Below, piece by piece: positions 25,737 through 34,625 of a DNA stretch of 40,865 bases; positions within the stretch are counted from its first letter, which is position 1, and each line of letters begins with the position of its first letter. The notes under the pieces are model-generated. The model was not told the DNA's origin, did not search any database, and worked only from the letters and a program-made list of their open reading frames with translations. The position numbers and the translations under genes are program-made. Origin of the DNA: an uncultured Granulosicoccaceae bacterium (lineage in GTDB: Bacteria > Pseudomonadota > Gammaproteobacteria > Granulosicoccales > Granulosicoccaceae); contig CALDUO010000132.1 of NCBI GenBank assembly GCA_937923745.1, positions 1 to 40,865 on the forward strand, given 5' to 3'.

Positions 25737-25795
25737 CCTGACCGCACGGATCGCCTGGTCCGGCTGACATCCGTTCTATCTGCGTACTTTATCCT

Positions 25796-26431
25796 ATGGA
25801 AAACAGTCACAACGTCACTGAGACTTTATCGGTTTTGCTGGTCGATGATGATCACGATGTACTGGGGGCGAACGCGCGCTTTCTTCGTGTTAACGGCATT
25901 GACGTTTTGGTTGCCGACAGTGCCGGGGTTGCACTGTCGCGTTTGGCGGAATCGGCGGTGGATATCATTGTCACCGATCTGCGTATGCCGGACTGCGATG
26001 GTATCGAGTTCGCGCGGCAGGTGCGGGAGCGGGTGCCGTTAATGCCCATTCTGTTTTTCTCGGGATTCGCGCGTGTACCGGATGTGGTCAGTGCAATGAA
26101 ACTGGGTGCTGTGGATTTTTTGGAAAAACCGGTCGAGCCCCAAACGTTGCTCGACACCCTGTTTCGCATACGCCAACAATGGCGGGGCCCCATCAGTCTG
26201 CAGCGCAACGCGTTCGAAATTGCAGACGATACAGTGCCGTTTCGCCAACGTGTGCTTGCCTATGAGAAACACCTGATCGAATCAAGCTTTCGACAATGTG
26301 ACGGACAGGTGGCCTGTGTGCTCAAGGCACTTCGTATCAACCGACGCACGCTCAATGAAAAAATGACCCGGCTCGGTATCAACCGAAAACGCGAGTCGCA
26401 CGGTGACGATGACAATGCTGCCGACGTTTAG
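25796..26431 (+). CDS. Response regulator with Fis-type HTH, no AAA+ domain
   Basis: 211 aa. Receiver domain: VLLVDDDHD acidic pocket (14-21), phospho-acceptor Asp61 in VTDLRMPDCDG, and LEKPVEP with the conserved Lys near 115. The C-terminus (about 160-200) has YEKHLIESSFRQCDGQVACVLKALRINRRTLNEKMTRLGI, a Fis-type helix-turn-helix as at the end of DctD. The central sigma54-interacting AAA+ ATPase module of DctD is missing, so it resembles ActR/RegA rather than NtrC. It probably binds DNA directly and acts with ordinary sigma70 promoters. Partner kinase: the DctB-like gene just upstream. Likely target: the TAXI-TRAP genes downstream. Confidence 0.86.
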   Translation: MENSHNVTETLSVLLVDDDHDVLGANARFLRVNGIDVLVADSAGVALSRLAESAVDIIVTDLRMPDCDGIEFARQVRERVPLMPILFFSGFARVPDVVSAMKLGAVDFLEKPVEPQTLLDTLFRIRQQWRGPISLQRNAFEIADDTVPFRQRVLAYEKHLIESSFRQCDGQVACVLKALRINRRTLNEKMTRLGINRKRESHGDDDNAADV

Positions 26432-26502
26432 GCAAGAATTTGCCGGTTCTCGGTGACGGGTGTTGCTGCTAAGTACGATGGGCAAAAAATAGGCACTGAT
26501 TT

Positions 26503-26581
26503 CAATTGGTTATGAGGTGTTGAAGCCTGGCTGTGTTCGGTTCAGAATAGTTGACGAACGCAGAGTTCGATTAACCAATTG
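26503..26581. promoter_or_regulatory. Putative control region of the TRAP genes with 10-bp inverted repeat
   Basis: CAATTGGTTA at 26503-26512 is an exact inverted copy of TAACCAATTG at 26572-26581. Between the arms lies a possible sigma70 promoter, TTGAAG at 26520-26525, then 17 bp, then CAGAAT at 26543-26548. The right arm overlaps the GGAGGAAC ribosome-binding site of the solute-binding protein gene. The arms could be binding sites of the neighbouring response regulator; the promoter match is moderate (4 of 6 in each box). Confidence 0.45.
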
Positions 26582-26589
26582 GAGGAACA

Positions 26590-27618
26590 ATGAACCTACA
26601 ACACGTCAAATCATCACTGAAACGCAGTGTGGTGTGCGCGGCACTTTTAGCGCCTGTCGCCATGATCGGCATCACGACTGCCCACGCCGATGACAACTAT
26701 GTATTGAATACCGCATCCACAGGCGGTACCTACCACCCGGTCGGCACGGCGATCGCGACGCTGAGTAAAGTTAAATTATTACCCAAACAAAAATTCAGCC
26801 TCACTGCGGTTAACTCTGCCGGCTCCGGTGCCAATGTTCAGGCACTCGCTGCTGATACCGCTCAGTTTGCCATTCTGCAGGGTCTTTTTGGCTCGTATGC
26901 CGCAACGGGCACCGGCCCGGTGACAGAACCGCAGGAGAACCTTCGCTCCGTGACCATGTTATGGCAAAACGTTGAGCAGTTTATTTTGGCAAACGACATG
27001 GTCACCTCGGGCACCGTTGACGATATGGTCGCTGCCAACGGTCAAACCATGGGTTTTGGTAACAAAAATTCCGGCACGCTGGGATCAAACACTGTGTTGA
27101 TGGCTGGTTTGGGTGCTGATATCAACACGGCATTCACGCTGATGCACGGTGGTTATGGCCCAACCGTTGATGCGATGGCCAACGGACAGGTGATGGGTGC
27201 CGGTATTCCTTCAGGTCCTCCAACCAGTGCTGTCACCAAACTCATGTCAGCTCATGGCGATAAATTTACGTTGCTGCAGGTGACCGAAGAGCAGGCGGGT
27301 AAAATGGATGGCGGACGTGATTTATGGGTACCGTACACCATTGCCGCCGGCACTTATCCTGGGCAGGACGAAGATGTCAACACGATTGCACAGCCCAATT
27401 TCCTCGCCGTTAATGCCAGTGTGAATGAGGAGCATGTGTATCTGCTGACCAAAACCATCTATGAAAACCTGCCATTCCTCCAGGCCATTCATCCGGCTAC
27501 CAATGCAATGGATATTTCCCGTGCAACAGCAGGCCTGCCTGTCCCACTGCACCCCGGTGCGCTGCGTTATTTTCAGGAAGCCGGTATCGAGGTACCCGAG
27601 CGTTTGATCGCTGAGTAA
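26590..27618 (+). CDS. TAXI-family TRAP transporter solute-binding protein
   Basis: 342 aa periplasmic protein. A Sec signal peptide (KSSLKRSVVCAALL onward) ends at AHA/DDN near residue 34. The mature N-terminus YVLNTASTGGTYHPVGTAIA is the diagnostic TAXI opening, followed by VNSAGSGANVQALAADTAQFAILQ, which forms the ligand-binding cleft. TAXI proteins deliver small organic acids or amino acids to a fused TRAP permease driven by an ion gradient. A strong GGAGGAAC precedes the ATG. The permease gene follows after 65 bp containing a strong RNA hairpin. Ligand unknown; the bicupin and RraA-like genes suggest a hydroxylated or keto acid. Confidence 0.9.
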   Translation: MNLQHVKSSLKRSVVCAALLAPVAMIGITTAHADDNYVLNTASTGGTYHPVGTAIATLSKVKLLPKQKFSLTAVNSAGSGANVQALAADTAQFAILQGLFGSYAATGTGPVTEPQENLRSVTMLWQNVEQFILANDMVTSGTVDDMVAANGQTMGFGNKNSGTLGSNTVLMAGLGADINTAFTLMHGGYGPTVDAMANGQVMGAGIPSGPPTSAVTKLMSAHGDKFTLLQVTEEQAGKMDGGRDLWVPYTIAAGTYPGQDEDVNTIAQPNFLAVNASVNEEHVYLLTKTIYENLPFLQAIHPATNAMDISRATAGLPVPLHPGALRYFQEAGIEVPERLIAE

Positions 27619-27627
27619 CTCTGGTTG

Positions 27628-27653
27628 CTCTCCACCACAGGTGTGGTGGAGAG
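27628..27653 (+). terminator. Strong stem-loop between TRAP binding protein and permease
   Basis: CTCTCCACCACA, a two-base GG spacer, and TGTGGTGGAGAG form a perfect 12-bp inverted repeat (the inner base pairs would open to give a real loop). No T-run follows, so it is more likely an mRNA-stabilising or partial-termination element that keeps the binding protein more abundant than the permease, as often seen between such genes. Confidence 0.6.
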
Positions 27654-27683
27654 TAGCGCGGCTCATCGGCCCTGGTACACGCA

Positions 27684-29816
27684 ATGGCAAACAACGGCAT
27701 CCCAACTACCACTGACTTTTTCAGTCTGGACACGGCAACAGCGCGGCCATGGCCCTATGCACTGACGCTTGCGTTGGTGTGCCTGTTCGCGATCTGGCAC
27801 GTGGTCACCAATTTGTGGTTAAACGAACCGGGTCGTTGGCAAAATGTTATTCACTTTGCAGGGTTCGCGTTTATCGCCTGCGCGTCAGCATTACCTACCG
27901 ACACCAGTCGATCATCACGGCTTCGTTATTGGCTTAATGCGCTGTTTGGTGTAGCCATTGCGCTCGCGGCACTCTGGATTGCCTATGCAGAAGACGGGGT
28001 GTACGAACGCACGTTGTCGATGACCGGTCAGTCTTGGCAGTTCACTACACTTGATTGGATAGCCGGATTTTTGGTGATCGGTGGTGCCATTGAGCTGACC
28101 CGACGGCTCACCGGTTGGATCATCCCCATTTTAGTGGCTCTGTCGTTAGCGTATATCTTGTTTCTCGGTGAGTTGCTGCCGGGTGCGTTTCGGGCGGCGA
28201 GCCTCCCACTTGACGATGTGTTGTTTCGCTCTTTATATAATGACGAGGGTATGTTTGGCATCATTACCACTATATCGTCGTCTAACATTACCCTGTTTAT
28301 GATTTTTGGCGCATTCCTCGTTGTCTCGGGTGCGTCTGATTTTGTGATTGAGTTGTCCAAAGTGGTTGCCGCACGCTTTCGCGGTGGTGCTGCATTTGTG
28401 GCGGTTATTTCGTCTGCACTCACTGGTACTATTTCGGGTTCCGCTATCGCCAACACCGCCTCTACCGGTGTCATCACAATTCCGTTAATGAAATCCAATG
28501 GATTCAGACCCCGTTTTGCAGCAGGGGTGGAAGCGGCCAGTTCAACTGGTGGTCAACTGATGCCACCTATTATGGGTGCCGGTGCATTTGTGATGGCAAG
28601 TTATACCGGTATCCCCTACGCGACTATCGTGACAGTGTCGGTTGTACCGGCCATATTGTATTTTTTATCGGTCGCGTTTATCGTCAGGATAGAGGCTATA
28701 AAATATGACATAGGCACCGAGCAGGTCGCAGCGATGGACCCGGTAAAAATCCGGGCAGGTGTACTCAACTTTGTACTGCCTCTGGCTGTCATGACAACCA
28801 TGCTGGTCTCGGGCAAGACGCCAGGCTTTGCGGCAGGTTATGCGATCGGCACATTAATTGTGGTCAGTTTTTTCACACCGAACCGCATGGGTCCCAAAAA
28901 TATTACAAGGGCTCTCGCTCTGGGTATAAAAACATCGACGATGACGGCGATTTTGTTGGTGGCTGTAGGGTTAATAAATAATGCGGTAACGACCTCAGGT
29001 CTTGCCAATACCTTTGCACTGATGATCGCGCAGTGGTCACAAGGATCACTGTTTATAGCGATTGCACTGATTGCACTGGCATCTCTAATCCTGGGTATGG
29101 GGCTGCCGGTTACCGCAGCGTACATTGTATTGTCAATTTTGTCGGCGCCAGCATTGGCAGGCATGTTGGCTGACGGTGTCGTGTTGTTGCAATTGGTTGA
29201 CGGGATCCAGGATCCAGCTGTCGCTGCATTGTTTGCGTTGGTGGACTCGCCGCATGTCGCTAACGTCAGTACCGGTATGTCGGTTGCGGCCGCCAATGAA
29301 TTGCTGTCTGCGATACCGTTTGATCTGGCTGTTGTTATTCGACCGGCACTGGTCGATGCCACCGCGATGACCGGATACCTGCTCACCGCACATCTTATTG
29401 TCTTTTGGTTAAGTCAGGACAGCAACGTGACGCCGCCTGTGTGTCTGGCGGCTTTTACTGCTGCCGGTATCGCCGGGTCAAGACCGATGGCGACAGGGGT
29501 TGAGTCATGGAAAATCGCAAAAGGACTCTACATAGTTCCGTTGCTGTTTGCGTATACGCCATTGGTGCATGGCAGTCCCGCTGAGATATTACAAATTGGG
29601 TTCTTTGCGTTGTTTGGTATTTATGCAGTTAACGCAATTATACAAAACTACGCGGAAGCGCCATTGCATTGGTGGGCCTATGCCGTATTGCCGCTAGCGG
29701 GCCTTGCGAGCTTTATACCATTGAGTTTGATGGTCAATTGCCTTGGGGCTATTGGTGTGATGGCTGTCATTTATGCCGGGCGTCGTTCACGCCGCACCGA
29801 GATTGCAGTAGCCTGA
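27684..29816 (+). CDS. TRAP transporter fused permease (DctQM type)
   Basis: 710 aa, the usual size for TAXI-associated fused permeases, with a short DctQ-like N-terminal set of helices (about 1-170) joined to a DctM-like large domain. The DctM signature GTISGSAIANTASTGVITIPLM (about 251-272) is clear, as is SSTGGQLMPPIMGAGAFVM and later LILGMGLPVTAAYIVLSIL. It forms the ion-driven inner-membrane channel that receives ligand from the binding protein upstream. No separate DctQ gene is needed or present. It ends the putative bicupin-RraA-kinase-regulator-transport unit; a short tandem repeat follows. Confidence 0.9.
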   Translation: MANNGIPTTTDFFSLDTATARPWPYALTLALVCLFAIWHVVTNLWLNEPGRWQNVIHFAGFAFIACASALPTDTSRSSRLRYWLNALFGVAIALAALWIAYAEDGVYERTLSMTGQSWQFTTLDWIAGFLVIGGAIELTRRLTGWIIPILVALSLAYILFLGELLPGAFRAASLPLDDVLFRSLYNDEGMFGIITTISSSNITLFMIFGAFLVVSGASDFVIELSKVVAARFRGGAAFVAVISSALTGTISGSAIANTASTGVITIPLMKSNGFRPRFAAGVEAASSTGGQLMPPIMGAGAFVMASYTGIPYATIVTVSVVPAILYFLSVAFIVRIEAIKYDIGTEQVAAMDPVKIRAGVLNFVLPLAVMTTMLVSGKTPGFAAGYAIGTLIVVSFFTPNRMGPKNITRALALGIKTSTMTAILLVAVGLINNAVTTSGLANTFALMIAQWSQGSLFIAIALIALASLILGMGLPVTAAYIVLSILSAPALAGMLADGVVLLQLVDGIQDPAVAALFALVDSPHVANVSTGMSVAAANELLSAIPFDLAVVIRPALVDATAMTGYLLTAHLIVFWLSQDSNVTPPVCLAAFTAAGIAGSRPMATGVESWKIAKGLYIVPLLFAYTPLVHGSPAEILQIGFFALFGIYAVNAIIQNYAEAPLHWWAYAVLPLAGLASFIPLSLMVNCLGAIGVMAVIYAGRRSRRTEIAVA

Positions 29817-29888
29817 CTTATCCCCATCTCTGAATTTTTCAGATTTTAACGCATCCCGATTCAAGCGCACCCTGATTCCCGGGTTTTT

Positions 29889-29929
29889 CCCAGATCCCTG
29901 ACCCCTGATCCCTGACTCCAGATCCCTGA
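29889..29929. repeat. Tandem repeat, 3 x 13-14 bp
   Basis: Units CCCAGATCCCTGA, CCCCTGATCCCTGA and CTCCAGATCCCTGA lie in the 266-bp gap between the TRAP permease and the M16 peptidase gene. Confidence 0.85.
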
Positions 29930-30039
29930 TCTTTTCCTGGATTTTGGCAGAGCGCTAACATACCAGTTCGTGTTAATGCTACTTCCTGTGCAATCAGGTG
30001 ACACAAAGGGGTCACGCGCTGTCGTATACTGACCGTCGG

Positions 30040-30057
30040 GCCGATCAGCTGATCGGC
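30040..30057. promoter_or_regulatory. 18-bp perfect palindrome upstream of the M16 gene
   Basis: GCCGATCAGCTGATCGGC is an exact 18-bp palindrome 26 bp before the ATG of the M16 peptidase gene. A TATACT hexamer (30025-30030) lies just upstream, at -10 distance from a start site within the palindrome, though no good -35 box is spaced to it. It could be an operator or a 5'-leader hairpin. Confidence 0.5.
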
Positions 30058-30082
30058 AGGCCTGTTACCGGATAGCCGCTCT

Positions 30083-31525
30083 ATGTTTTTAATCCAACGG
30101 ATAACGTACACACCTCCGAGACAAAGGGCTGCCACAATTGCCCTCGTAGTCAGCCTGGCCATTACCAAAGTCATCAATCGAATCAGCACGCCTGTGATCA
30201 CAGTGGGTTTTCTGCTGTTCGTAACAGCCTTATGGTCACAAACGATAGCGGCGCAAGCGTCGGTACAAACGCTGGAGCAAATACCCACCGAGACTGATTT
30301 GGCGCGTGTGTATCACCTGTATGATCCTGATGCCAGCGTCGTGACTGTGGCGTTGGTGATTTTGGCGGGTGAGGTCGATGTGACCGGGTCAGAGGGGTTA
30401 TCACATTATGTAGAGCATCTGATGTTCTGGCACGCCGACGGGCTGTCGGCGGGGGAAATAAGCCATGCCCGAGACGGTAACGCTTGGGTGAATGGCATTC
30501 TGACGCATTACTACAATAGGGGCGAACCGGAAGATGTGCCGGCCATGTTTGACTTTGCGAGCCGTCTGCTTACCGCACCAACACTGCAGAGAAGTTTCAT
30601 GCTGGACGAGCGTAATGTGATTGCGCGTGAGTATGATTTTCGGGTGGCCCAAAATCCGTTATGGTCTGCCATTACAGAAAGCCGTCAACAGTTGTACGAC
30701 AATCATCCGGTTGCAAGACGAGTTATCGGAACGCCTGAGTCGATACGTGCGATGAGCCTGGATGAAGTCAATGCGTTTTATCAGCAGCACTATCATGCCA
30801 AAAATGCCTTATTGGTGGTGGCTGGTGACATTAAACAAAAGCAAGTGCAACAACTCAGTAATCAGTACTTTCCAATGAGTGACGCAGCACGTGCTCAGTC
30901 TGTCAAAAATGCGCAGACCTGGCGGAATGAACGAATCGATACGCCACTGGATGCTCGCTTGGCATTCACCAGCCGATTCATCACCGGCGACACGTTGGTT
31001 CGGGTGTCATTGTCAGAGTGGGAGGGCACGGGTGATGCGCTGGACGATGTGTACACGCAGTTGTTTGTCGAAGCAATATTTAACAGTAATCTGCCGGGCA
31101 GTATCGCCAAACCGCTTCGCCTTGACGAATTCATCATTGCCCAGTACGACATCAGTATGTACTCGCTGCTCAAACAGCAGGTTGAATTTATGCTGGTAGC
31201 CCGGGCAGACGACAACATTCCACTCGATACGGTCAGCCAACGATTTTCGGCGTTTTTGACCGACTTGTCGGCTCAGGGCATGCCACTTAGAACGATTGAG
31301 CGTGTACGCAAGCGCTTGCTGCAAACTGCCCGCCGCCAGTCGGGTGATGCAGATGAGACGCTGCGGCGGTTGATGCTACACCTGTCATTGAATGTTCCGG
31401 TGGTATCACCCGAGGAGCATCTGCGGCGGCTTGAACGTGTGAACAAAGCGTCAATAGACAGCCTGCTGTTGGCGCTGGCGAAGCGCCATCGTGTGGTTGA
31501 CGCACTGGTGACTTCTGGTAAATAG
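30083..31525 (+). CDS. M16 family zinc metallopeptidase (active subunit)
   Basis: 480 aa. A signal or anchor helix near 38-58 (VITVGFLLFVTALWSQTIAAQA) predicts a periplasmic enzyme. The inverted zinc motif HxxEH is present as HYVEH (His108, Glu111, His112), with the third ligand Glu183 in NVIAREYD and the supporting Glu176. The second M16 half carries the usual HAKNALLVVAGDI strand near 230. It would degrade small unfolded peptides. The partner gene 105 bp downstream lacks the zinc motif, so the two probably form the heterodimer typical of bacterial M16 pairs. A GTG at 30194 is an alternative start but would remove the positive residues before the signal core. Confidence 0.88.
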   Translation: MFLIQRITYTPPRQRAATIALVVSLAITKVINRISTPVITVGFLLFVTALWSQTIAAQASVQTLEQIPTETDLARVYHLYDPDASVVTVALVILAGEVDVTGSEGLSHYVEHLMFWHADGLSAGEISHARDGNAWVNGILTHYYNRGEPEDVPAMFDFASRLLTAPTLQRSFMLDERNVIAREYDFRVAQNPLWSAITESRQQLYDNHPVARRVIGTPESIRAMSLDEVNAFYQQHYHAKNALLVVAGDIKQKQVQQLSNQYFPMSDAARAQSVKNAQTWRNERIDTPLDARLAFTSRFITGDTLVRVSLSEWEGTGDALDDVYTQLFVEAIFNSNLPGSIAKPLRLDEFIIAQYDISMYSLLKQQVEFMLVARADDNIPLDTVSQRFSAFLTDLSAQGMPLRTIERVRKRLLQTARRQSGDADETLRRLMLHLSLNVPVVSPEEHLRRLERVNKASIDSLLLALAKRHRVVDALVTSGK

Positions 31526-31630
31526 CAGGTGGCCAATCAGTGCCGACAACATTCATAAAAGACGATTGTGTCGCCGCTCCGTCACCTTGCGAATAGCGTA
31601 AATCATCATCTAACATAAGAGCACATCAAT

Positions 31631-33037
31631 ATGACCATGAAACGCACTGGCTTACCTGCCATGATATCGCCAAGTGTTTTGGCGGTTGTCTGTTTAATGA
31701 TGAGCGGCTGCGCGACGCTATCCGGTCCCGAAACTGATACCAAACTGCAGCGATATACGACAGCTGACGGTCACGACTATGTCTATTTTCCGATGCCAAA
31801 GGCCGCGCGAACCGCGGTTAGCATTACGTGGAAAACCGACCTGCCGGATGCTGCATTGATGCATGAAAACACAGCTCAGCTGGCAGTGGACTTGATGCAA
31901 AACGGTGGTGCAGGTGGTCGTGCACCCGACGATATATTTGCTGATTTTGAAGATCTTGATGCCGGTGCACAGCTATGGGTTCAGCCTCGCGAAATCACCG
32001 GTTTTGTCGTCTCCCCGGAGGAGCACATGGGCAGAGCTGCCATCATTGCCAATCAGGTGCTGGTATCCCCGAACATGGAAGAACGATGGTTTAAACGTCA
32101 AAAAAAGCTTTTTCTGGATGAAAGAGACGAGTGGCGGCAGCGCGTGGATGGTCAGGCGTGGTTATTGGTACGGGACGTTGTATTGGGTGATCATCCGTAC
32201 AACCGGTTCTGGTCGCAAAAGCCTGTCAGTGGTATCGAGGCTATTGATCTCAATGATGTAAAAAAATGGCATCAACAGTCAATGACCCTGGGAGATATTG
32301 TTATCACTGCTGCTGGCGGCGCATCACCGCAAATGCTGTCAGCGCACATTGATACGGTACTTCGTGATATGCCAAAAGGGACACCCACCCCTCCTATCGC
32401 TTTTGAAGGGCCTAAGGTGCCGGGTAAAACAATTGTGCTGCATCAACCTGATGCAGCACTTTCGATGGTTCTTCTCGTCGGCAATCTGAACAAACGTGCT
32501 GGTGAGTCTACCGTTGCGACCAATCTGGGTATTGGTGTCCTTGGGTTGGGCAAGCAATCCCGGCTCTTCAAAACGGTACGGACCGGCCTGCGTGCAGCGT
32601 ACGGCTTCTCAGCTAACCGGCTGCAATTACCCAGAGGGTATGAGCTGATTGAGATTAGCGGTGAGGTCGAAACCGCAAAGGTGGCGCAAGCGCTCACAGG
32701 CGTAAGAGATACCTACGAAGAATTCCGTAACAACGGCATTGGCCGTGTAGAGTTTCCGATCGCCCGCCGCTTTTATCAGCGCCGGTTAACCGAAGAGTTT
32801 CAGAAGCCAGAGTCGGTTGCGTGGTTGGTTATGCAGGGGGAGCTCTACGAGGGTGTTAATAACATTCCTGCCCTGCAGAGCGACTTGCAACAGGCGGATC
32901 GGGGCGAGGTCAACGCCAAGATCAATCAGATACTACCGGCCTTCGATGAGCTACTGACAGTGGTAGTCTCGCCAGATGTTGATGTTGTGCCGGGCGCCTG
33001 TGTCATCACCCGAATTGAAAACTGGACCCAGTGCTAA
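31631..33037 (+). CDS. M16-like inactive partner, lipoprotein
   Basis: 468 aa. The N-terminus is a lipoprotein signal peptide with lipobox LMMSGC, so Cys27 should be lipidated and the mature protein membrane-anchored in the periplasm. At the position of HxxEH it reads HENTAQLAVDLMQNGG: the zinc ligands are lost. The Arg-Tyr pair that binds the substrate C-terminus in non-catalytic M16 halves is visible in GLRAAYGFSA. This is the expected inactive subunit for the upstream protease and probably helps form the peptide chamber. A second ATG two codons later (31637) is also possible. Confidence 0.87.
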   Translation: MTMKRTGLPAMISPSVLAVVCLMMSGCATLSGPETDTKLQRYTTADGHDYVYFPMPKAARTAVSITWKTDLPDAALMHENTAQLAVDLMQNGGAGGRAPDDIFADFEDLDAGAQLWVQPREITGFVVSPEEHMGRAAIIANQVLVSPNMEERWFKRQKKLFLDERDEWRQRVDGQAWLLVRDVVLGDHPYNRFWSQKPVSGIEAIDLNDVKKWHQQSMTLGDIVITAAGGASPQMLSAHIDTVLRDMPKGTPTPPIAFEGPKVPGKTIVLHQPDAALSMVLLVGNLNKRAGESTVATNLGIGVLGLGKQSRLFKTVRTGLRAAYGFSANRLQLPRGYELIEISGEVETAKVAQALTGVRDTYEEFRNNGIGRVEFPIARRFYQRRLTEEFQKPESVAWLVMQGELYEGVNNIPALQSDLQQADRGEVNAKINQILPAFDELLTVVVSPDVDVVPGACVITRIENWTQC

Positions 33038-33135
33038 ACGACAAGGGCAGATATTTCGACCAGGACCGGGTCGGTTTCTGGTATCCCGGAACGAGCTTAC
33101 GACGCCGGCTACGATTCGGATCAGGACTGCGTTGG

Positions 33136-33239
33136 TTTCTCTGGATTATTTCTCTGGATAGTTTCTCTGGATAGTTTCTCTGGTAGACCAATCTGGTAGA
33201 CGATCCTGGTAGACGTTTCCGGTTAGTGTTTCCGGCTAG
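33136..33239. repeat. Tandem repeat, 8 x 12-14 bp
   Basis: Eight units drift from TTTCTCTGGATAG through ACCAATCTGGTAG and ACGATCCTGGTAG to TGTTTCCGGCTAG in the 385-bp gap before the kinase gene. Two adjacent copies (33149-33174) are identical. Unit length slips between 12 and 14 bp. Apart from this array and the promoter at 33328, I see nothing else in the gap. Confidence 0.88.
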
Positions 33240-33327
33240 TGTTTTTGCTTGGGACGTGGTGACAGGCAAATTTTATTCACGAAATGACGAGAAAATAGGT
33301 CATTGGTTCATCGAAAAGAGCGGGCTT

Positions 33328-33349
33328 TGATATAATTGTAAAATTTACA
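33328..33349 (+). promoter_or_regulatory. Extended -10 promoter and 13-bp palindrome before the kinase gene
   Basis: TGATATAAT (33328-33336) is a textbook extended -10 element with a perfect TATAAT; no good -35 box precedes it. Immediately after it TGTAAA-A-TTTACA (33337-33349) is a perfect inverted repeat lying over the expected transcription start, a classic repressor or autoregulation position. Confidence 0.65.
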
Positions 33350-33422
33350 GTGCGAGTGACCGACGGGTTGTGGGTTGACCGCAAAGCAGTGCCTGGCGAC
33401 ATCCCGAAAAGTGAGAAAAGCA

Positions 33423-34616
33423 GTGGATAACCGTAAACTTTATCGACAGTATATGGCTGAAGGGCTTCGGGCCAACAGCATTGCTATCGCTGACCAGTGG
33501 TTAAAAAAACTCGAAGACGTCGTGCTCGAAGAGACGCGAGATGTGTTTCCGACAGAACACTATCTTGATCACATACCATCGTTAATTGATGAAATAGCAG
33601 GTGTGCTTGAGCAGTCGTTGTCGGGGCATGCTATGTCCAACTCTCTCATTGAGCGAACTGCCCGTAATTTGGGGCAGCTACGACATCAGCAGAAAGCAAC
33701 AGTCAACCAGTTACTGCGCGAGTACGATCTTTTGGCAGAGGTACTCGAAGCCTATATGGTGGAACACACCGAGCACTATACCGGTGATGTGTCGCACGGG
33801 ACGATCATGCGATGCATGGCATCGGTCGCCAGAATTGTGAATGCTATTTTGCAGGCCACGGTCGACACGTTTGTTGAGCTCTATATGGGAACCATTCACG
33901 AACAGACTGAAAAAATAGCCTCTTTTAACAAATTTGTCAGCCATGAACTCAAAACACCGTTGCAGGCAGCACTGTTAAATCTTGAATTAATTCTCGAAAA
34001 TAAAGACCCGACAGATGCGGATACACAAGATCTTTTAAGGGTGCAGAGTTCTGTTCAGCAGTCATCGTTAATGCTGCAAAACGTCGAGAAGCTTACACAA
34101 AATGCACCGCTGCCAACGCATGATAATCCCGTGCAACAGGAGGTTGATATCAGCGCAGTGTTGCGGGATATTGTGTCGCAACTGGATACTTCGGCAGGAG
34201 ACAAGACGGTCGATATAACAATAGACGATGACCTCGGTTTTTCGATGATAGAGACGGGTAAATTAAAACTGGTGTTTACCAACGTGCTTACCAATGCCAT
34301 CAAATACAGCGATCCGCAGAAGCTTAAAAATAGCGTAAAGGTATCTGCCTGTCCAAATGCAAAGTCTGGATTTCTCGGCGTCATTGTTGAGGATAACGGT
34401 GTGGGAATAGCGCCAGAGATGCAGGATGACGTCTTTAAATTTCGTGTCAGAGCGCATACATCTGATGAAGATATGGGGGATGTTTCCGGTTATGGGCTGG
34501 GTCTTTACCTGGTTTCCGAGGCAATGCGCGAGTTAGGTGGTAATATAGAGCTGGAATCGGCGGTAGGAGAGGGCACTTCGGTGAGACTCTATTTTCCACA
34601 AACGCAGACGTTGTAG
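33423..34616 (+). CDS. Soluble sensor histidine kinase with RsbRD_N-like input domain
   Basis: 397 aa from the GTG at 33423 (a TTG at 33375 and an ATG at 33453 are also in frame; no Shine-Dalgarno decides). There is no membrane helix. The all-helical N-terminus (about 1-160, with IADQWLKKLEDVVLEETRD and LLREYDLLAEVLEAYM) resembles the RsbR-type sensor domain RsbRD_N. Then comes the H-box KFVSHELKTPLQAAL with His174, the N-box VLTNAIKYS, and the G-boxes VEDNGVGI and GYGLGLYLV. The kinase is transcribed from its own extended -10 promoter. The next gene on the strand is a response regulator 279 bp downstream, its probable partner. Confidence 0.83.
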   Translation: MDNRKLYRQYMAEGLRANSIAIADQWLKKLEDVVLEETRDVFPTEHYLDHIPSLIDEIAGVLEQSLSGHAMSNSLIERTARNLGQLRHQQKATVNQLLREYDLLAEVLEAYMVEHTEHYTGDVSHGTIMRCMASVARIVNAILQATVDTFVELYMGTIHEQTEKIASFNKFVSHELKTPLQAALLNLELILENKDPTDADTQDLLRVQSSVQQSSLMLQNVEKLTQNAPLPTHDNPVQQEVDISAVLRDIVSQLDTSAGDKTVDITIDDDLGFSMIETGKLKLVFTNVLTNAIKYSDPQKLKNSVKVSACPNAKSGFLGVIVEDNGVGIAPEMQDDVFKFRVRAHTSDEDMGDVSGYGLGLYLVSEAMRELGGNIELESAVGEGTSVRLYFPQTQTL

Positions 34617-34625
34617 TGCATCGGG

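Noticed and set aside
26432-26589. Sigma54 promoter for the TRAP genes
   Set aside because: A GGCAC is present near 26493 but no TGC element follows at the required distance.
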